Source: Chara braunii
Lineage: Eukaryota; Streptophyta; Charophyceae; Charales; Characeae
Direction of reading: 5' to 3'
Assembly (NCBI GenBank): GCA_003427395.1
Contig: BFEA01000241.1
Location: 1-21,956, forward strand
DNA: 21,956 bases
Part shown: in pieces, positions 18,563-21,956 of the stretch
Numbering within the stretch: position 1 is the first letter of the stretch
How the letters are laid out: each line of letters begins with the position of its first letter
Position numbers and translations under genes: made by a program
The notes under the pieces: model-generated
The model's database searches: none
The model's input: the letters and a program-made list of their open reading frames with translations, nothing else
Told to the model about the DNA's origin: nothing

Positions 18563-18594
18563 AGTATCGTGAGGGGTTTACCCTTCACGATATT
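18563..18594. repeat. Strong 14-bp hairpin
   Basis: 18563-18576 (AGTATCGTGAGGGG) pairs with 18581-18594 (CCCTTCACGATATT) over the loop TTTA: 12 Watson-Crick and 2 G-U-type pairs, no mismatch. Confidence 0.8.
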
Positions 18595-18630
18595 AAACGG
18601 TTGAAGGACGTGCCGTTCGACTTTCGTGGC

Positions 18631-18651
18631 CACTCTGTCTTAGACAGGGTG
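18631..18651. repeat. 9-bp hairpin with 3-nt loop
   Basis: CACTCTGTC (18631-18639) pairs with GACAGGGTG (18643-18651), with one G-U-type pair. Confidence 0.7.
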
Positions 18652-18720
18652 TCACGACAGGCAGCCCACCAAGGATCCACTTGAAGGGAAACCCCCCCCA
18701 TCTTGTGGAGCCGGAACCCG

Positions 18721-18737
18721 CCTTGTTCTGGACAAGG
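18721..18737. repeat. 6-bp hairpin
   Basis: CCTTGT, loop TCTGG, ACAAGG; followed directly by ACCT/AGGT pairing around a 7-nt loop. Confidence 0.6.
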
Positions 18738-19059
18738 ACCTCGAACGCAGGTTCAAGACTAACGTCCGATTAAAAAGTGCCAAAAAGCAAAATAGTAGAG
18801 GGGGTCCCTTCTCAATTAGGCCTGCAATTCGCACCACCGCGCGAGCACCGCTCGCGGCCAGGTACGTGATGCTGCATAAGACACCTATTAAGGCATACGT
18901 CATGGGGCGACTGTCTTATCCAACCATAGTGATGCCTCAAACAAGGCGTAGTGTTCGCTAGAACGTCTATCAGCGCATACCTTATGAGGTGACTTCCCTT
19001 CTCACTACAGGAGTGCCTCGTCCCATAACTTAAGTAAGGACAAATCGTATAAGCGTCGC
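18738..19059. other. Non-coding stretch between the direct repeats
   Basis: No domain or mobile-element end recognised. A small GCCT/AGGC foldback lies near 18934-18948. Confidence 0.4.
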
Positions 19060-19370
19060 GCGCTAGGCTTAATATAAAACCGCGCAGGCGTGGGGACTTT
19101 TCATATCCACTAGCAATGCCTAAATACGCAGCAGTCGCAGTGATGGCGTACTATGCAGTGCCCACAATCATGCGATCCCTCGTAGTCGCGAGGGCCGCGT
19201 TCGTCACTCAAGTGTCGGCTGACACGCGCCTTGAGGGTTAATCTCTTGACGCTGGACAACCGCCAAGTGCGGTTGAATACCACACCCCCTTCTGCACCGT
19301 GCGGAATGGGTGGTAGACAGGTTCGGTCCTGTCGTGGCAGCCAGGGTTCCATCGCCCTGGGGGCAACCCA
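19060..19370. repeat. Diverged direct repeat, copy 2, with a cluster of perfect hairpins
   Basis: Partner of 18441-18660 at an offset of about 615-623 bp (CAATGCCTAA at 19114-19123, AGTGATGGC at 19139-19147). It contains in series: CCCTCG/CGAGGG (19177-19182 with 19189-19194); CTCAAG plus TGTC against GACA and CTTGAG (19207-19235, with a bulge); CAACCGC/GCGGTTG (19257-19263 with 19269-19275); GACAGG/CCTGTC (19316-19321 with 19328-19333); CCAGGG/CCCTGG (19341-19346 with 19355-19360). A TGGGT/ACCCA pair encloses the last two, giving a branched fold. Confidence 0.5.
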
Positions 19371-20146
19371 CCTCAGCGGGGGTTTGTCGTCAGGTCAAAG
19401 GGTTTGATTTTGACGGCTGCCACGGACTACAACGTCCAACTATCATAACTCAACAAGTCGTACTTTAAACATAGGGAATCCTTCCCCATCTAATCCTTAG
19501 TTCGAGGTCCACCCTCACTCAGCTCCCTCTTACAACGCGATACACCCTCAAGTATTTCAGGCACACTTATACACTTTTACAACGAAGGGGAATGTAACGT
19601 AAGACGATCACTTCTCACAGTCACTGTGGGGTTCCTTCCAACAATATATATGCAATTCGCAGGCAATCAAATCTTGAACCGGAACCACAAAACGTACCTG
19701 CAATCACATCAAAATTCAGCCAAAAAAATTATTCATGCACTACACGGGGTCAACTTCAACCCTCCACTGTACCCATGCCCCCTTGCTTTAGCCATACAAT
19801 CCTTACTCGTGTGTGACTCCTCAAAATAATAACTCAGTACTTTTGTTAAATGGCCATTCAATAAAGTCTGGGTGAAAACACAATAAAACAAATCGAACAC
19901 AAGACTGAAGTTTTTTAGGTTGGGTGACAAGAGTGGACTGGAGTTGAGTCGCAAACCGATAAATCGGCAACCGACCTGCTATTCAAGATAACAGCAGATG
20001 ATCCTTGTAGGATCAGCTTGAGACTAGTCCAATTTTCGAATCAAACGGTCAAGAAGACCTGTAACATAAGACATGTCGATATCCAAGTTAAATGCATAAG
20101 CGCTAGAATACCCTCTATGTCACGTCCCCTCACAACATTCTCTATC
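19371..20146. other. Unassigned AT-richer spacer
   Basis: No coding sequence, repeat or element end recognised on either strand. The open frames of 60-70 codons here have no recognisable motif. Confidence 0.5.
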
Positions 20147-20156
20147 GCCACGTGTC
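20147..20156. promoter_or_regulatory. G-box/ABRE-like motif GCCACGTGTC
   Basis: Matches the plant ACGT-core element (bZIP/ABF type) and lies 11 bp before the 124-bp repeat array. A single motif of this size can arise by chance. Confidence 0.25.
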
Positions 20157-20166
20157 GAAAATAATT

Positions 20167-20790
20167 TAACTCCTCTAAAAACAAGAAAATTTCAGCAGCG
20201 CTTCCCGTAGGAAAGCTGACTTCTCAAAATATATATAAGCTTAAACACGAAACCTTACAAATAAACCTTAACCCCATAGGTAGAATTTTTCCTAACTCCC
20301 TAAATTAGCAAAAATCCGAGCAGCATCTCCTTTAGAAGGGTAGACTTCCCAGATTTGTACTAAGTCAGATATAGACTCAAGTAAAGAACTTGAGCCCTGC
20401 CCAGACAAAATTTGACTAACTCTTTGGATTTTTGCAGAAACTTCGGCAGGACTCCCCCTGGAAAAGTGCTTAGGCAAAATTCATACAAAGCTGAATTCAA
20501 GATCTAAAATAACCCCAATTCTCAAAGTCAAGATTTTGTCTAACTCCCTGATCTAGTAAAAATTTGGGCAGCACTCCTCCTAGAAAAGGAGGTTTCCCAA
20601 ATTTATACGAGATCAAACATATGTCTTAGACAACAATCAACTTTGAGAAGTCAGATTTCAGCTAACTCCCTGATTTTGCAGAAATTTCGGCAGCACTCCC
20701 CCTAGAAAAGTGCTTTACCAGAATTTCTACAAAACCAAGTACAACAAAAGATCCCAGGAAATACGAAAATCTGACTAAGCAGAACTGACT
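20167..20790. repeat. Tandem array, five units of about 124 bp, each a two-tier hairpin
   Basis: Units begin at TAACTC (20167, 20293, 20417, 20541, 20663), spaced 126, 124, 124 and 122 bp. The conserved part reads roughly TAACTCCCTGA, then GCAGAAATTTCGGCAGCACT, then CCCCCTAGAAAA, then a second arm. Unit 4 folds with a perfect outer stem AAATTTGGG/CCCAAATTT (20560-20568 with 20596-20604) and an inner stem CCTCC/GGAGG (20576-20580 with 20588-20592). Unit 5 has an inner stem AGCACT/AGTGCT (20692-20697 with 20709-20714) and an outer stem AGAAATTTCGG against CCAGAATTTCT. Units 1-3 pair less well. The inner stems of units 4 and 5 differ completely in sequence at the same place. Confidence 0.8.
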
Positions 20791-21026
20791 CAGCTCAAAA
20801 CATACAGAAACCAAACTAACTCCTATCGCTCTAGCATGTGACGAGCATCTAAAGCAACTACCTATCCCAACTGAAACTTAGACAAGGTAGTATCCAGACT
20901 CAACCACATGCAAGCCAATCCACAAAGGTAAGTACTCTCACCATCCCATATTCGGTTCCTTGTCAACAATAGTTCGTAATCCCTCTGTGAATTAACCCTT
21001 TTTATACCCAACTTGCATAAGGCACA
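20791..21026. other. Spacer between the two arrays
   Basis: No feature recognised. Confidence 0.5.
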
Positions 21027-21885
21027 GGCTAGGCCACCTGAACTTACAGAGCGCGCCCAGCCCAGCGAGGTATAAGGTCAAAATACCTAAACTTATAGAG
21101 CGTTCTGACTTAGCCAAATATACACGAACAGAGGGCACAGCTACTTCTCTCTTCTTTGGGCATATGTCCAGACCATTATAGTCGCCCTGAACTGTTTAAT
21201 ATTCAAATTATATATAGCTCTCTGAACTTAGTCTTCGAAAGGGCATAAGACTGATCCATCTGTCTCAGACACGATGCTCAGTTAGCCCATGTTACCTCCA
21301 ATTATATTCTCATTTATACTCTCTTTGTGTTTGTGATAAGCTATAGTCAGGCTACCTAAACTTATAGAGCGGTCTGGCTAGCGTGTTCTTAAACAATAAA
21401 GTAGTATAGTATAGCCAAGTTATAACCATTGGGTTCCAACATGTGTGAGGCATTGGGTCAGACTACCTAAACTTATAGAGTGGTCTGATCCTCTCCCAGG
21501 TTCGTTCCTCTCTGATCCAACTGTGTGATACACTGGGCTAGACTACCTAAACTTATAGAGCGGTCTTCCCACTGTCAGAATTACTCCATCAGAATAAAAC
21601 AGGAAAAGGACTGAGCTACCTAAACTTATAGAGCGGCTCAGACCTTCTCTTTCAGCCTTAAAGAAACTGACTGAAAATCCCAAATAAACAAGGCAACACA
21701 GGGTACCTAAACTTATAGAGCGCCCTGGGTTCCTAAAAATCACCCTCAAAGTCAAACCCTCACAAGTCAGAGCAGTCAGGGTACCTAAACTTATAGAGCG
21801 CCCTGGGTTCCTGAAAATCACCCTCAAAGTCAAACCCTCACAAGTCAGAGCAGTCAGGGTACCTAAACTTATAGAGCGCCCTGAC
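21027..21885. repeat. Nine-member hairpin family: constant 19-nt loop, variable stems
   Basis: The core TACCTAAACTTATAGAGCG occurs at 21084, 21353, 21544, 21617, 21704, 21782 and 21860 exactly, at 21464 with one change, and at 21035 with three changes. Each is flanked by complementary arms, and the arms differ: GGCTAGGC/GCCCAGCC (core 21035), GTCAAAA/TTCTGAC (21084), TAGTCAGGC/GTCTGGCTA (21353), GGGTCAGAC/GTCTGATCC (21464), TGGGctAGAC/GTCTtCCCA (21544), CTGAGC/GCTCAG (21617), CACAGGG/CCCTGGG (21704), TCAGGG/CCCTGG (21782), GTCAGGG/CCCTGAC (21860). Stems are 6-9 pairs with occasional wobble or one mismatch. The sequence between members is mostly unrelated except in the last three. Identity of the family is unknown to me. 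The strand of any transcript is not known. Confidence 0.85.
21704..21885. repeat. 78-bp tandem repeat at the end of the hairpin family
   Basis: The last three cores are spaced exactly 78 bp (21704, 21782, 21860). The first two full units differ at one position. They are a recent local amplification, so these three hairpins are not independent of each other. Confidence 0.9.
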
Positions 21886-21956
21886 CCTCCATGCAATTCA
21901 CAGCACTGGCTCTCCCTCAAACTTATGGGGACTTCCCAGCCACCAGAGCTTCAGGC

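Larger units (their letters stand above)
18441..18660. repeat. Diverged direct repeat, copy 1, hairpin-rich
   Basis: Shares ordered short blocks with 19060-19360: AATATAA, then GGCGT, then CAATGCCTAA (18499-18508), then AGTGATGGC (18516-18524), then TAGACAGG and GGCAGCC. Also contains a 16-nt near-repeat of its own (18544 and 18592 on, ATTRAAYGGYTGAAGG). Identity between blocks is low, so the pairing is tentative. Confidence 0.4.

Noticed and set aside
21027-21885. CRISPR-like array (constant repeat, variable spacers)
   Set aside because: Spacing is irregular (about 49-270 bp), the variable parts next to the core are self-complementary, and the context is plant retroelements.
21543-21920. 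Minus-strand open frame of 125 codons with repeated RSISLGTL peptides
   Set aside because: It is the translated shadow of the 78-bp repeat and hairpin cores; the conserved property is base pairing, not the peptide.

Overview
The window looks like intergenic DNA from a large plant (streptophyte) genome. It is a pile-up of old, decayed transposable elements plus two unusual repeat arrays; I see no intact host gene. The plant assignment rests on three things: an L1-type LINE whose ORF1 resembles plant DUF4283/zinc-knuckle proteins, a chromodomain-bearing Ty3/Gypsy element, and many short inverted-repeat elements. The species cannot be named from the sequence. Isolated N bases occur throughout and may account for some apparent frameshifts.

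Layout. At 1-1.8 kb three non-autonomous elements lie almost end to end: a GC-rich inverted-repeat element (4-566) with a smaller one inside it, a SINE-like retroposon ending in 29 A (about 575-940), and a long inverted-repeat element (942-1795) that carries a tandem dimer of a tRNA-like unit. About 540 bp of unassigned DNA follows. A degenerate LINE then runs from about 2.3 kb to its A tail at 10854. In order it holds ORF1 fragments, an AP-type endonuclease, reverse transcriptase, a C-terminal zinc finger and a 3' UTR. An AT-rich element with 14-bp inverted ends (8511-9347) interrupts it. Two small foldback elements follow at 10943-11043 and 11090-11179.

A Gypsy gag remnant lies on the minus strand (about 12.6-11.6 kb), flanked by an 84-nt direct repeat. 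A plus-strand chromovirus pol follows (13.6-17.7 kb) in the order protease, reverse transcriptase, RNase H, integrase, chromodomain. Both are dead: frameshifts, many in-frame TAG stops, and Asp-to-Asn changes at places where the families keep catalytic Asp.

From 17.7 kb to the end no protein homology is visible, but structure is dense. Hairpins and a diverged direct repeat about 620 bp apart occupy 18.4-19.4 kb. Five units of about 124 bp (20167-20790) each fold around a conserved centre with changing stems. Nine copies of a nearly invariant 19-nt core (21027-21885) are each flanked by complementary arms whose sequence differs from copy to copy. That last array is the most interesting signal: the loop sequence and the pairing are conserved, while the stem sequence is not.
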